A program made the position numbers and the translations under genes. DNA of 64,000 bases. Source: Symsagittifera roscoffensis (taxonomy: Eukaryota; Xenacoelomorpha; Acoela; Convolutidae). The notes under the pieces are model-generated. The model was not told the origin of the DNA and ran no database searches. It was given only the letters and a program-made list of their open reading frames with translations. Numbering within the stretch: position 1 is the first letter of the stretch; the number at the start of each line of letters is the position of its first letter. Shown piece after piece: positions 37,301 through 49,401 of this stretch. The DNA lies in the NCBI RefSeq assembly GCF_963678635.1, contig NC_087065.1, forward strand, positions 45,696,381-45,760,380, in the 5' to 3' direction.

Positions 37301-37677
37301 GAAAATAATCATGGTTGAAAATTTTTGGCCAAAATATAAAGTTTGTTATTTTAATTATATCATTTGTGAAAGACAGCGTCAAGACAATTCCGGTTGCTTT
37401 CATGCATTATAAATGCAAGACCGTCCAACCTTTGCTGCTTTGAGTAAACCAAGGTCTTTATTACTTGCTTTCGGTTACGAACCATTTTCAGAAATCATTT
37501 TTGGAAAAAAAAATTAAAAGTTTTTGTAAATGGAAAAACGCTTGCCATACAGTTTTCATTTATGGAAAAAAGCTTATCATAGAGATTTCATACAGTTTTC
37601 TGTACGTATGGAATTGTTTGCTAAGAAATTTTTTTTATATGGAAATTGTATGATAAGAAGTTTTGGTCAACCCGGGA
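36791..37677. mobile_element. Foldback-like element, family C, ~0.89 kb
   Basis: Ends TCCCGGGTTGAC and GTCAACCCGGGA with internal GTGTGCATAACGTAGTCCTG and ATTGTATGATTAGCA words shared with the 19.7-21.6 kb copy. A duplicate of the left half starts at 35505 in unit 1 of the tandem duplication. Confidence 0.6.
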
Positions 37678-39546
37678 TCGTATGATATTCCACATTTAGC
37701 CATGTTATTACATATAATAACTATGAAACAAATTATTTTAACATGACGGGAGGCGAAGTGGAAAAAGGCAGCAGCATGTTCTAAAAGTTAAGAAAAAGAT
37801 ACTCGGGGTTTTTTTGTGGTGTCGGACATCAGGCCGACTGGACGTCACGCCAAATCGCAGTATCAGTCGCGCGTTTTGAATCACTAAAAACTTTTTTTGG
37901 AAAAATTTCCATATTTCAGCTTTCTTTTATATTATTGCCTTTTTCATACACTTTGACCCTTTAATTGAAGTTCAGGAATTATCAGAAAAAAAATTGATGT
38001 TAGAGCAATTTTTTCTTTTGTATAGTTTATGCGTTTCAAAATTTGGCTGATTTAACTAGCGGATGCATCCTTGAATATTGCATTGTTACGCATAACCACC
38101 ATCACGAATTAAATTTGCTCGATTTTATAAAACCATAAGATTACAAAAGTTCCAAAATGGTTGGCTATATTTCGGCCTCAAGTGCCTTCGGCTTCAAAAA
38201 CAATCAGCCTACTGTCCTAGACATGATTTTTTGAGTGCACATAGTCTTTCAAATTCATACAAAACTTTTTAAAGGGTTTGACTTCCATTTATGCCAGAGT
38301 ACTCAAATTTCTCTTTGAATGATCCACCAACATGTCTATATTACCATGAAAAAAATATTGTGAGATTTTACTTCTTCAAAAACTTCCAGTATTTCAGGAT
38401 GTAAAGACGCCAATGTGTTTTCATATTAGAAAAAGTGAGTTTTTTATTGAAAAAAATTATATTTATTATAATTGTTACAAGATAAAAACCGCCGATAAAA
38501 GTGATTTAAACTTACCTTTCTGATCTCATCAATTACGACATACTAGTAATCGTTAATATAAGCGTTGGAAACAAGCAAAGTTGAAAGAAATCGGCAGATA
38601 AACATCAGGTAAAGGTAAACGAGAAAGAATAAAGAAAGTTGGTAATATGTTTTCAATCCCGTCGGATGCGATATCCATTTTCCATGAGCGAAGAATGTTA
38701 AAAGTGAGGATAAGAAAAAAGCGTTAACTGTATTTATTATAACATAAAACTGCGCATAGATAATTTTATTATTTTTTTTATTTTCAGTCATACATACCTA
38801 ATGTGTAGTCGATGAAATATGACAACAGATACACGGAGCTGGGGTAAAAGAAATCTTAAGCCTACAGTAGGGCCACTTTTGGTGAAAAGTGCGTTCTAGC
38901 CCGAAACAGCACCCTATGCTGTGTAACGTCTTATTCCATACACATGGTTAAGTTAACCTCTAATATAATTTTTTTCTTATACTCCCATCCACTGTTGTGA
39001 CATTGGTATGTCCTATCGACGCATAGAGAAGTAAAATAAGAGAAAAAAATGTGCGATTGGTGGTTGCATATATTTTGTGCACCATCTTATTTTTATATCC
39101 CATCACTGGGACAAAAATATTTAATTTTGCAGCTTCGACTTATAAACTATTGCTCGCTATTATACCTTTCCATTTTAAGTAGTACTCATAGATGCATGTA
39201 GTGTTAAGCAGAACAAAATTTATCAATTCAGTGGGAAATGTTTCGTTTATCTTATCATAATTCAGGTCCATTTTCCTAAGCAGGTTCAAAAACTGCAGAA
39301 AGAATAATTGCTGCAACTGTATTTCAGAGCCAGTCAACCGATGTCGTTGCCAACCATGGTTATGAAAAAATGAATTATTTTACTTTTAAGCGATGTCAGA
39401 CAAATCCCCATAGCCTTAAACTCGTTACTTAAATTATAACTGACTCTTGAGAACATAATAATCAGGCAAAATTACCTAAACTTAGTCAAGTAAATCAGAC
39501 TTACTTTTTAAAAGTATTTTTGTCATTACTGTGAGAAATGGAGAAA
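37678..39546. other. Non-coding DNA, no recognised gene
   Basis: No repeat or coding region is recognised. A minus-strand open frame at 38543-38791 has hydrophobic stretches but no homology I can name. Confidence 0.35.
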
Positions 39547-39859
<313 letters not shown>

Positions 39860-39877
39860 TAGTAGCAGGAGCTAGTT
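39860..39877 (+). promoter_or_regulatory. Primer-binding-site relic (initiator tRNA-Met type)
   Basis: TAGTAGCAGGAGCTAGTT directly after the LTR resembles TGGTAGCAGAGG, the complement of the initiator tRNA-Met 3' end, the usual copia primer. Confidence 0.5.
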
Positions 39878-40859
39878 ATTCTAACCAAAAACGAGTGTGT
39901 CAACCATTAAAGACACACAATTAGAAAAAAGATAAAAAAAGAGGAAGGTCATCGAAAAAGTATGATCAAAAAGATCAACACCTAAACCCAACAAGTACGA
40001 TGTACTAGAAGACATTGAGAGCAATACGATCACAATAAAATAGCAAAGGTTTCAAAGACGAACTTTACAAGAAACCAAATTTCGGCCCTCAAGTGAATGT
40101 GTCCACAAGTGATTCTACCAGTAATTAAATAGTGGATGGCACAGAGAATGCAAAAGTGAACAAAACAAAGAGCCAAAACCATAGAACCCAACTTGAAATT
40201 GTTAAAAACTCAGATTGAAGAGAAGACAACACAACCTCAGAAATTAGCCCAACGAAATGAATTAATGGAAGAATCACAGCCACAGTTGTTCGCACCCATC
40301 AGTGTACAAAGATCATTTAAAAGGAAAGAAATGCAGGTCCCGCTGTTGAGGACGAACTCCCTTGATAAATATACCCAAAGAAAAAAATCAGTGGTGGAGA
40401 GGGTTTGTACAGATTGACGTGAAGATTGAAGCAGCACACATCCGAATGAACGGGTTTCAGTACCCAAAAAAAATGAGATAGCAGTTTCTTTGCCAAAAAT
40501 TATATCATATAATAATGAAGGTTAGATAATCTCATACGAATAATGGATGAAAAAATGCTCAAGAACACGTTTTTAAAAAGTCACAGTATTATCAAAAATG
40601 AAGAACATGTGAAGAACAAATGATGTATCCTGCGACCAATACATCAATAATATGAAGTATTATCGTGTTCCAACCTAGATAACTACTCACGTGCTCCAAC
40701 CTAGATAAAATTACATAAAGGAACATAGAAAGTGATGCCAATTGTGCTCGAACATATGACGAGACGATTCACAAACACTACTGAACAAACAGCAGGGGAT
40801 AATATGAACAATAGAGGATCTAATAGAAGTCGAGGAGCGGTAGCTATAAAGGGGAGAGT

Positions 40860-40981
40860 ATCAATCAAGGCTACAATTGTGGATTAGAGGGAAACTTCGC
40901 CATGGATTGCAGAACTCCGAAGCAGAAAAGACTAAACTTTAGGAGTCGACAGAGGCCTCATAACAAGCAATTAAAGAACAG
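40860..40981 (+). pseudogene. Copia gag zinc-knuckle relic
   Basis: The frame reads YNCGLEGNFAMDCRTPKQK before a stop. The first Cys (now Gly) and the His (now Asn) of the CX2CX4HX4C knuckle are lost. Confidence 0.6.
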
Positions 40982-41729
40982 ATAGAAGGTTGATCAATAA
41001 TATATTGCACACGGGAATAGATATCTACAGATCAATTATTTTTTTTGAAAAAAATTAACAATAACAAAAAAAGAACTATCAAAACAATTTGAACACTTTG
41101 ATGGAAAATAAGACCGCATTGAGAAAAGAAACTGAATAAGATTTAGACAAATTTCCCTGGTGGTGCGTGAAGACATTTTTTCTTCAGATAAAATTACCAC
41201 AGAAAAAGAATAGAACGATAGAAACTCAAAATGTCTCAGATTTATAAATGACTCAAGGGCAGCGAAAACAACGATATTTTAAAGATGCTTCACAGATAAT
41301 GGAAAATTAATTGATACCAATGAAGGGTGTGACTTACAAAACCAAAAACAAGAAAGTGAGCAAAGTTTCAATTTCGGCAGAGGGATCCAATCAAAACCAT
41401 ATGTCCTATACATTAAGCAGAAACTGAATTCGAAAAACTTTTGTCGCCTAAATAAAATGGACCTAAAGTATATCGCGGACTGACACATCAGATTTGATCT
41501 TACTTCTCATTGAAAATTAAAAACTTTTTTTTGATAACTCAATAGACAGGATCGTAAGAACAAATCAATGAAATGAATCAGAAAGTTGTAGGCTTGTGCA
41601 TTGAATAAACAAAATTATAAAAGAGCGAACAGCACCAACAAACTCTCTTTTCTAAAAAGTATCGACTTTAACCAGAGCGTTGCGCTATATCGATTCGAAT
41701 GCAAAGACTCTAAACAAAACAAAAAATAA

Positions 41730-42250
41730 CCAGCTTACACATGATTGATGAATTTTCACGACCGAGTGTTGGATCATTCACTCCGTCAAAAGAACCAAGA
41801 GCTGTTATGAATGCGATAAGTTTGAATTGGTTTAATAAAATTGGCCCGCTGCCATATCATTCCTGCACGACCTTGAGAGATAGAAATTTTTTTTTGATGT
41901 TCTCACTTTACTAATGAATTCAAGTTTTGGATGCATAATCAAAACAGCAGCAATATATGCGTTTTTTTCAATCGGTTAGTAGAAAGACACAACGGTATGC
42001 TCAAAAACATTATGAAAAGCCGTAAAAAAGACCACAATTTGTTAGAAAGTCTTTATAAAAATTGTTTGCATATGCCATCAAGACAAATAAAAATGACGCC
42101 TATGGACGTAAATGGTGTGTCACCATTGCAGAGATTGTACGGATTAACTTCTGCAACCAACATACTGAACCAAAAAAAACTCCAAACTGTTGCGACGTTG
42201 AAAATAAATTTTACGACGTTGAACTGTGTTGCGACGTTGAACTGAAAGAA
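41730..42250 (+). pseudogene. Copia integrase relic
   Basis: Fragments IDEFSRPSVGSFTPSKEP (first catalytic Asp region) and, in another frame, LVERHNGMLKN (catalytic Glu region) followed by SPLQRLYG. The second Asp motif is not recognisable. Stops and frameshifts separate the pieces. Confidence 0.65.
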
Positions 42251-43564
42251 ATTTTAGTTGTGATTTTAACAGATATAAAGAAAACTAAATGATCAAAACA
42301 AAATTGTGAAAAAAAAGAACGAACAAAAAATTAGCTAATCATACCAGGCTTGCGATTTAATCTTTTTATACAATAAATTTTTCCATTTTACTTGAATACC
42401 TAACAAATTCTCAAATCTGCGAAAAACATTTAAAAACAGAACATGAGTAGGTGATTGTGATGAATAAAATATCAACAAGAGATTAACCACAAATTAGAGA
42501 CGAGACGAGACACCAAATCGAAAAGGAAGCTATCATTTTTTTTTACCACAATGAGAATATGGGGATATGAATTTGTGAGAAAAAGAGATGAAAATAGCGG
42601 AGAAAATCGAACTGCAGACAATGATTACAAAACAAGGCAGAGAAATAACAGTAAACCGCCTTTAGAAGACAAAACAGCAAACAGAAGACGAGACCCAGAA
42701 GGAGCAGCAAAGAAGACCCACGCAACTATACCGGATCAGGAATAAGACAGTACAGATCTGAAATAACCAAGACGGAAACAGAAAGGGGTAACAAAAGAAG
42801 TTAAAAAAACTCCGAGAAAATCGACTGACCAGAGACTACAAAAAAACAGCTAGAGACAAACAGCAAGTGCAAGAAGCAGAACCAAAAAACCATGGAGTGA
42901 ACTCGTATGCTGGAGGACTTGTAAAAAGACCAAACAGAAAGACCAGACCAGTTGAAGACGAGATACAATACGGAGGGTATCCACTGGCGATGAGACTAAA
43001 GTGAAGCGGATCAGGTGAGACGAGAAGAACTTCAATTAACCACTAATCAAAGGGCTGAAAAGAAAACGCAAAACGTACCAGATACGGCGAACATATTCGC
43101 TCGGGGATACCCACAATTGTCGCAGCCACGTAACCAGCTACGAAGGAGAAGCTCGATATGTGCTGGAAAACTTTTGAGATCGCAAGACAGTAGGAACTAT
43201 AGGGGTGGAAATTATACCAAGTGATCAAAGAAGTGTTCCAGCCAGCAAAGTAATCAACAGTGAGCACAACGTTCTCAAAAGTACATTTTTGGACACCTGG
43301 AAATTGCGAAGAATGGCGCCAGGGAACCAAAGAGTAGACTGACGACCAGAGACTATATGGAGAAGAAAGAAAATCAATTTTTAGACATTTACGCTCCAAC
43401 GATCTCCAAAACTGCCTTCTATTTTGCCGCAGATTTAATATCGCTCAAAGAAGTTGACTATTTTGCTCTTTGGACTTAAGTTAAAGTTTTCTGCAGTCGA
43501 ACAGCATTTGTCGACCAGTTTATATTTCCGCACCAAGAGAAGCTGGATCATGGATAGAAACCTG

Positions 43565-44091
43565 GATGGAAAATGATTATGGCTGCGTACGGACTAGCAG
43601 ATAGAGCAGTTGACTGTTATACAACCAAGGAATGCAGTATAATCTATTGCCTTTCTCAGTAACAAGGCAACAACATAAGGTTGCTATCGCTATAAGTAGA
43701 CGATTTGATATTTGCAGGAACTGAGGAATATCACGCTAAGGTAAAGATAGCACTGCAAGAATTGAAGGCAGGGCCCATGAAAAAAGCAAGTTTCGAATTT
43801 ATGGAAATGAAAATCAGCACAGCGACGGACCGGGAAAATAGACATTATAGACGAAAACTTCTTTCAGCAAGAGAAATCAGTGGAATACACGGAATTGTCG
43901 GCAATCATGAAATGGATATAAGCTCAGAACAATTCACACTAGCGCGAGGTCCAATAAGACAACTACGATGGAAAACTACGATATCTAGACCTGACTTAGC
44001 GAAAAGACTGAAGGACTCTCTGTCATTACCTAACACCAGGGCACACTTCGTAATTGTACGGAAATTAAAATCAATAGTGAAGAGCTACTAA
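43565..44091 (+). pseudogene. Copia reverse-transcriptase relic
   Basis: WKMIMAAYGLADRAVD, then VDDLIFAGTEE at about 43700. The Tyr that normally precedes VDD is a TAA stop. The downstream SRPDLAKRL at about 43985 matches the conserved TRPDLA of copia pol. Confidence 0.68.
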
Positions 44092-45153
44092 TCACGGAGA
44101 CAACAACAAAAGATCATGCTGAGAACAAGTACGGTCACTTCAGAAATAGAAATGTACAAGGATCCCAGCTACAAAGAAAAGCAACATTGGCTAGTCGGAA
44201 TAATCCACCAAAAGATTCAGTGTCAGTGGCTGTTATTCACTAGTCCATGAAGCATAACTCCACGCAATGAGAACCGCAACTGACAAAATAGACAAAAATG
44301 TAATCCACAACAACGGCCTATCACAGGCTCTTACCGAAAATGAGTATTAACAGAGTCTCAGTGTGAGAACAGCCGTATACTGTCTTGAAAACAAAGTACT
44401 CAAGAGTAGTTCTCGCCAAAAACAAATAGCCTACAGAGAACCGCTGAGTTGTGCTCTGCTTTGACACAGAAAATCAAATTGCAGAAAATTTGATCAAATC
44501 CACAAAAGATGATGAGCTGATCGACGGCATGATGTACGATTATTTTTAATACACACCAAAACTTGGCCGGACATTTATTATCAGAATGATGGACCCAATC
44601 AGAACTTACAATACAGAGGAAGTGAACTCTGAATAGGATTACCAAGAATTCTCAGACAAATAGGAGGGGAATATGCCACCAGTGACCGCAGTAAAGAGCA
44701 GTGGAAGAATAAAAAAAATAAAAACAGAAGTAGGCAAATCAAATTGACGGAAAGCTCAACGATGAGATCAAGTGAAGAAACTTCTACAAATGTTTATGAT
44801 GGAACGACGTGGACAACATTTATGACAGAAACCACAACAGACATGACGAGAGAGAAGACAAAGACAGCGAGACACAGGAACAGAAGGACACTGAAAACGG
44901 CAATCAGGAGATAAGCGAAACGAATAACTATGAAGTGAACTTGAAAGCACCATTGAAAACAAGATAAAGGATGAAGTCAGAAGCAGCTAAGAACACCTGA
45001 AGCCAAAACCAATTTTTTGGATCCTTTAGATCTGTGGATTATGTCACTAAATTTTTTGGACGTATGTTGAGACATTATATTTTGTTTCAGTGATGCAGTT
45101 TTGTGTAAACTTATTTGTCAAATGAACACCCGGGATTGTAATCTCACTCCTCC

Positions 45154-45180
45154 TAAGAGGCGGGGGAATATGAGAAATTT
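45154..45180 (+). promoter_or_regulatory. Polypurine tract before the right LTR
   Basis: AAGAGGCGGGGGAATATGAG lies a few bases upstream of the right LTR's TGTTGG start. Confidence 0.5.
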
Positions 45181-45331
45181 TGTTGGAGAACATTGACCTC
45201 TAAATTGATTCTTAGACATCTGCGACATCTGAGAGAGGGAGAGATCTTAAGGTGAATTAAATACCTTACTGACAAATAGTCTGTTTCTTAGGATTCATAG
45301 CATTGGTGTAGATTATTTTTCAGACCTATCG
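45181..45331 (+). repeat. Right LTR of the copia element
   Basis: Begins TGTTGGAGAACATTG and ends near GACCTATC. It aligns with the left LTR minus the microsatellite. Confidence 0.68.
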
Positions 45332-45567
45332 ATTACCGTATATTTATTCGAAGGTTGGATGATTTTGATATTTAACTTACTTGATAACCTAATTTAGATT
45401 GATTATAAATTGACACTGTACGTTTACAAAAAATCTTACAAAAATTTGACGCTCTACGTTTACGTGATTTTTTTCTTTAAAATTTGTCTCTTGGGTTTTT
45501 AAAAATTAATCAACTAATGTTTGTCGGTTAAGTGGTAGAAATATGTGCTAAAAAACAGGACAGCCTT

Positions 45568-45657
45568 ATGGCTAGAGGCAAAGGAAGACGAGCAAAATTT
45601 CGGGTAGGCAACCAAACTGTCGAGTGGGCCGTGGCTGAGGCTGAATGCAGGGTTTGA
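45568..45657 (+). other. Exon-like fragment next to a HINE copy
   Basis: ATG followed by 28 codons (MARGKGRRAKFRVGNQTVEW then AVAEAECRV) and a stop. GC content is well above that of the surroundings. Forty bases separate it from the start of a HINE-like element. I do not recognise the protein; it may be a stray exon or chance. Confidence 0.25.
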
Positions 45658-45696
45658 TGTTTTTTCCCATTGCAGATTATTCGTTCAAATTTTTTT

Positions 45697-46176
45697 GTTA
45701 TTACTTCCGCAACAAAAGTAACTTTATATGTGTGCTGGGGTTGTTTTTTTGTTCTTCAGACTTTTTAACAAACAAATTTTGACGAAACTTTTTATTTTAT
45801 TTCAAATTTGTTAGGTTGAGCTTGAACTTGAATAGATATTTCTTCTGTGATCAATTTTTGTCAAATTATGGGGCTTAAAGATTGCCATTTTAGCCAATTT
45901 GCGACAATTAATGCGCGACGTATTTCGCGCTATTAACGCGTAAGCGGAAATTTAATCTGTCTTAGACGTCTTTCCAATTTGGTTGAAGTAAGCTTCTTTG
46001 CCATAATTGATTTGTTACTAAGTGCTAGATCTATCACTTTGTGATATATATGCCGAGTGGGGGATGAACTTCACAAAACATCTCAAAATTAAGAGAAAAA
46101 TTTTTTTTTCTGACAAATAGTTTGTCTAGGTTATTGCTGCTCCATAGACCTTAAAGGCAGTCGGATACGAGCACTG
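45697..46176 (+). mobile_element. Helentron/HINE-like element, copy A8
   Basis: Diverged copy with the CGCGACGTATTTCGCGC core and a 3' end AAGGCAGTCGGATACGAGCA, lacking the hairpin. Confidence 0.6.
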
Positions 46177-46184
46177 ATGTTTTT

Positions 46185-46540
46185 CCGTTTTTTGTAATGA
46201 AAGTGACAAAACATTTGTGCAAGGAGTGGGTTTTTTCTTCAGACAATTTTCGATTTGCTTACTAGCTATTTTTGACCGAGTTTTTTTAAATATTTTTCAA
46301 AAAATATTGTTGTCCTGAGCCTCAAATGGAAAAATTTTTCTACCTGTGATCTTTATTTATAAAGTTGAGGGGGTTTAAATATTGCTTTTTGGCCATTGTC
46401 GGACAATTAACGCGCGATAAAACTCGCTCTATTAATACGTAAGCGGAGATTTAACCGGTCTTATAAATCGTTCCAAATTAGTTGAAGGAGGTTTATTTGC
46501 TAAAATTGATTTGTTTCCAGGAGCAAACTTTATTACTCAG
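46185..46540 (+). mobile_element. Helentron/HINE-like element, copy A9, truncated
   Basis: Follows the family from ATGAAAGTGACAAAACATTTG to ATTTGTTTCCAGGAGCAAAC. It then breaks off at an acceptor-like TTACTCAG, where a GC-richer exon-like segment begins. Confidence 0.6.
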
Positions 46541-46762
46541 CCTCAGCGTGATGAGGAGGACCTCCGTTCAAAGCTGTCTCTCCAGGTTCGGCGGCGAGAT
46601 TGGTCTGAACCTTCGAGGAAAAAGACTCGGCTCCTCGGTAGCCCTTCGTCAGAGCGTCTCTCAAAAGGTTGGAGAGAGTGGAAACCTAGCAGAAGTCCAT
46701 CAACCACCAAAATTGTTCCGTTCTCTTCAGCCGATACCTCTTCTCCCAAGCAGTCTCCCTAG
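46541..46762 (+). other. Exon-like segment joined to a truncated HINE
   Basis: Preceded by TATTACTCAG, a plausible 3' splice site, and open to a TAG at 46760-46762. The translation is highly charged (RRRDWSEPSRKKTR, Ser/Pro-rich tail ending SSPKQSP). A second frame is also open, so the true frame is uncertain. GC content is far above the flanks. Not recognised. It may be a host gene fragment captured by the Helentron-type element or the last exon of a host gene. Confidence 0.35.
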
Positions 46763-46917
46763 AAGCTTGTATGCCCATCTTCGTAGTGTATGAGCCAAAG
46801 CAAGCTTAATTGAAGAAAGAAAATGTGTTTGTTAACATTCAGTCATTCAAGTGTTAAATTTAGTCTCTATCCTTATTCATAACTAACCGCCATTTCAAAG
46901 TCATTAAATGTCAGGGC

Positions 46918-47040
46918 AAAACAAAATGCTCGTATCAAGGCGAAGCACTGAATATTCCGACTGCGATTTAAGGTTTATGGAACAGTAATAACATAAATAT
47001 CATTACCAAATTAAATGTAAAAAATTAAAATGAAAATTTT
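46918..47040 (-). mobile_element. Helentron/HINE-like 3' end fragment, copy A10
   Basis: CAAAATGCTCGTATCAAGGC, a degraded hairpin, ATATTCCGACTGC and TTTATGGAACAGTAATAAC, in minus orientation. It abuts copy A11. Confidence 0.6.
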
Positions 47041-47532
47041 GTTCCGATTTTCGATACGAAAGTTACGGAATATTTGTGCTCGGGGTGGGTTTCTTTTTTC
47101 TTCAACAAATTTCGATAATTTAACTAGCAATTTTTGACGGAGTTTTTGTAAATATTATTCAAAAAATATTGTTCTCCTGAGCCTCAAATGGAAGAGATTT
47201 TCTACCTGTGATCTTTATTTATAAAGTTGTGGGGGTTTAAATATTGCTTTTTAGGCCATCTTGGGACAATTAACGCGCGATAAAACTCGCTCTTTTAATG
47301 CGTAAGCGGAGATTTAACCGGTCTTATAAATCGTTCCAAATTAGTTGAAGGATGCTTTTTTGCCATAATATGAGCAAATTTTGTCACTTTGTAGATTATA
47401 TGGCGTGTGGGGTGAAGTTTTCAACAAAAAAGTCTCAAATTAAAAAAAAAACTCCTTTTATTTTATATCAATTTTTTGTTTCCATGTCATTTTTGCTCTT
47501 TAGACCTAAAAGGCAGTCGGAACATTCAGGGC
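47041..47532 (+). mobile_element. Helentron/HINE-like element, copy A11
   Basis: From GTTCCGATTTTCGATACGAA to AGTCGGAACATTCAGGGC. It is truncated in the middle of the 3' hairpin. Confidence 0.62.
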
Positions 47533-47569
47533 TATTGAAAAAAAACGGAACATTGATGCCCATTGTGAT

Positions 47570-48017
47570 TTTTTTTATTCAGTCAATTTTCACCGTTCGA
47601 AATAACATTTTTTAACAAAAACTTTTTACACCCCATTGAAAAAATTGACTTCTTGTGTTCATATGTAAGTAGGTATTTTACCTCCGACTATTTTTAAAAA
47701 AGTCCTGGGGGTTTGATAATTGCCAAATTTGCCATGTTTTGGACTAAATTATGCGCGCTTTGAAGATTTTTTTCATGAAGATGAGAGCGTAACGCGAATT
47801 ATTTATGCGTGGCGAATTATCCCGCACAACAAAATAGTTCCAAATTGAACTGAAGCTAGCTAATTGGTCGTATTAACTTCCAACGACTCAAAATTTTACA
47901 CTTTGATTTTGTTCAAAATGTACAGGTTTTCAATTTTTTTCCCAAAAACATTTCGATATGAATTAAGGGACAGTCGGAACATTCAGGGCTTTGCCCTGAT
48001 ATATGAGCAGTCTTGTT
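47570..48017 (+). mobile_element. Helentron/HINE-like element, family B, uninterrupted copy
   Basis: Matches 34118-34351 plus 34868-35097, and ends AGTCGGAACATTCAGGGC, hairpin CAGGGCTTTGCCCTG, AGCAGTCTTGTT. It serves as the empty-site reference for copy A7. Confidence 0.65.
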
Positions 48018-48316
48018 ACACTTTGCATTCAAACTGTATTGTTTGTACAAATCCGCATGTACCGCTACCTCCAACAACCTTCAGCAGCAATTACTCAGCA
48101 ATTGAGAAATACTTCGACGAATTAAATTCCCGACGAAAAAGACATCAAGATCGTCCAGTAACCACCGCTTCTACTTACGACAGCAAATTTCTTTTTAAGC
48201 CATTGGTTAAGCAAAATGTAGCTCACAGTAATCCTCAACAGCTCAGGCAATCAATATGTCAAGCAAACATCCGTGGTTCTCCAGCAAAGAAACAACATTT
48301 TGAATTGGTCAACTCA
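48018..48316 (+). other. Exon-like open segment directly after a HINE 3' end
   Basis: The frame is open from before 48018 to a TGA at 48317-48319 and contains CTNPHVPLPPTTFSSNYS, then YFDELNSRRKRHQDR, then SNPQQLRQS. Codon use looks protein-like and base composition is less AT-rich than the flanks. No family recognised. It starts within a few bases of the family B 3' terminus, again placing a gene-like segment at a Helentron-type end. Confidence 0.35.
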
Positions 48317-48319
48317 TGA

Positions 48320-49089
48320 AATTAACCACCAGTAGTAATCAAAAGCAACTTTTTGTTTTCATTGCGTCAACACCGGCACGAAACCAATGAAATGACTGAA
48401 AAAAAGCGGCTAAGCCCAAAAAATTCTATGAAATTTTTCCATTTGCTGGTAATTCATTGCAGTGACTTGAATCGTTTCGCCATTTTAAATAGTTTTGCTA
48501 AAGTTGATTAGTCAAATGGACATACCTGAAAACCTTTTTCAACAAAAGCAACAAAAAAACAACAACATGATAACAAAACGGCCAATTTTTTTCTTCCTTT
48601 TGGTACAAGGTGAGCGGTGGTGAAGTGGTTACGTCTAATCGAAAGGTTGGATATTGGAGGCCCACCATGATCCGTGCTCGTTGCTTGAGGGTGAAGCAAC
48701 ACTAACCAGCCCAGAAAAATAACCAAAAAAATGCATGTAGTTCTTAAGCAGGGGCACAAAAGCGGTTCGCGGTGACGTTTCCCTTGTGTATAAATAGTCT
48801 TACAAATATACAAATATACACATTTTCTGTTGGAATGTCAGAATGTTTTCCTGGGTTACTTTGTTCTAGCTACTTCTTTAAAGGAATACTTTCAACTGAA
48901 AACCAAATCCTCTTTTTGAATGCTTTATGCGTCGCTGCGTCTATTAAAATTTCCTAAAAACGCCTTGTGAATCATCTTTGTGAAAATGGAAAAAATTCTA
49001 GGTATGCGCTTGGTTGATTACGTAATGTCGGTAAGCCCTTATGTTCAGGCTGCGAGTGGTTTTTTCAACTTCAAAATCCCAAAAGCAGA
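48320..49089. other. Non-coding DNA; weak tRNA-like sequence at 48611-48690
   Basis: At about 48611 GAGCGGTGGTGAAGTGGTTA resembles a Pol III box A region, but no intact box B or cloverleaf follows. It may be a degraded tRNA-derived SINE head. Nothing else is recognised. Confidence 0.3.
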
Positions 49090-49302
49090 ATGGTTTTTTT
49101 CAATTTTGAGTTAAGACCGAGGTGGTTAACTCATAGAGTAATTTCGGATAGGGTACACCGTCTGCTCGTCACGCTATCTTATTTTCGGCCGGATAGATTC
49201 GTGCAACTTCTTAGTCTAATACCGATCCTAATCTTACTCTTATACTATCTAGTCTCAGGTTGTTTAACTAGTCTCTGCTAGGCTCAATAGATCTAGGGTA
49301 TA

Positions 49303-49308
49303 CTGGTT
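49303..49308 (-). promoter_or_regulatory. Candidate polyadenylation signal AATAAA
   Basis: The minus strand reads GCCGCAATAAACCAG, about 65 nt downstream of the 13-bp hairpin and within the presumed 3' LTR. Confidence 0.45.
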
Positions 49309-49373
49309 TATTGCGGCTGCTGGAGTTCTCTTGGAGAGTCAACTAATTTGTAAGTTAAATTCAAATCTCTCTG

Positions 49374-49401
49374 GTGCTGAAATTACAAGTAATTTCAGCA
49401 C
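49374..49401. repeat. Perfect 13-bp inverted repeat with 2-nt loop
   Basis: GTGCTGAAATTAC, AA, GTAATTTCAGCAC. Placed just before the candidate poly(A) signal of the retroelement it could be an RNA structure of the R region. Confidence 0.85.

Noticed and set aside
48611-48690. tRNA or SINE head
   Set aside because: There is a box A-like start only; no intact box B or cloverleaf.
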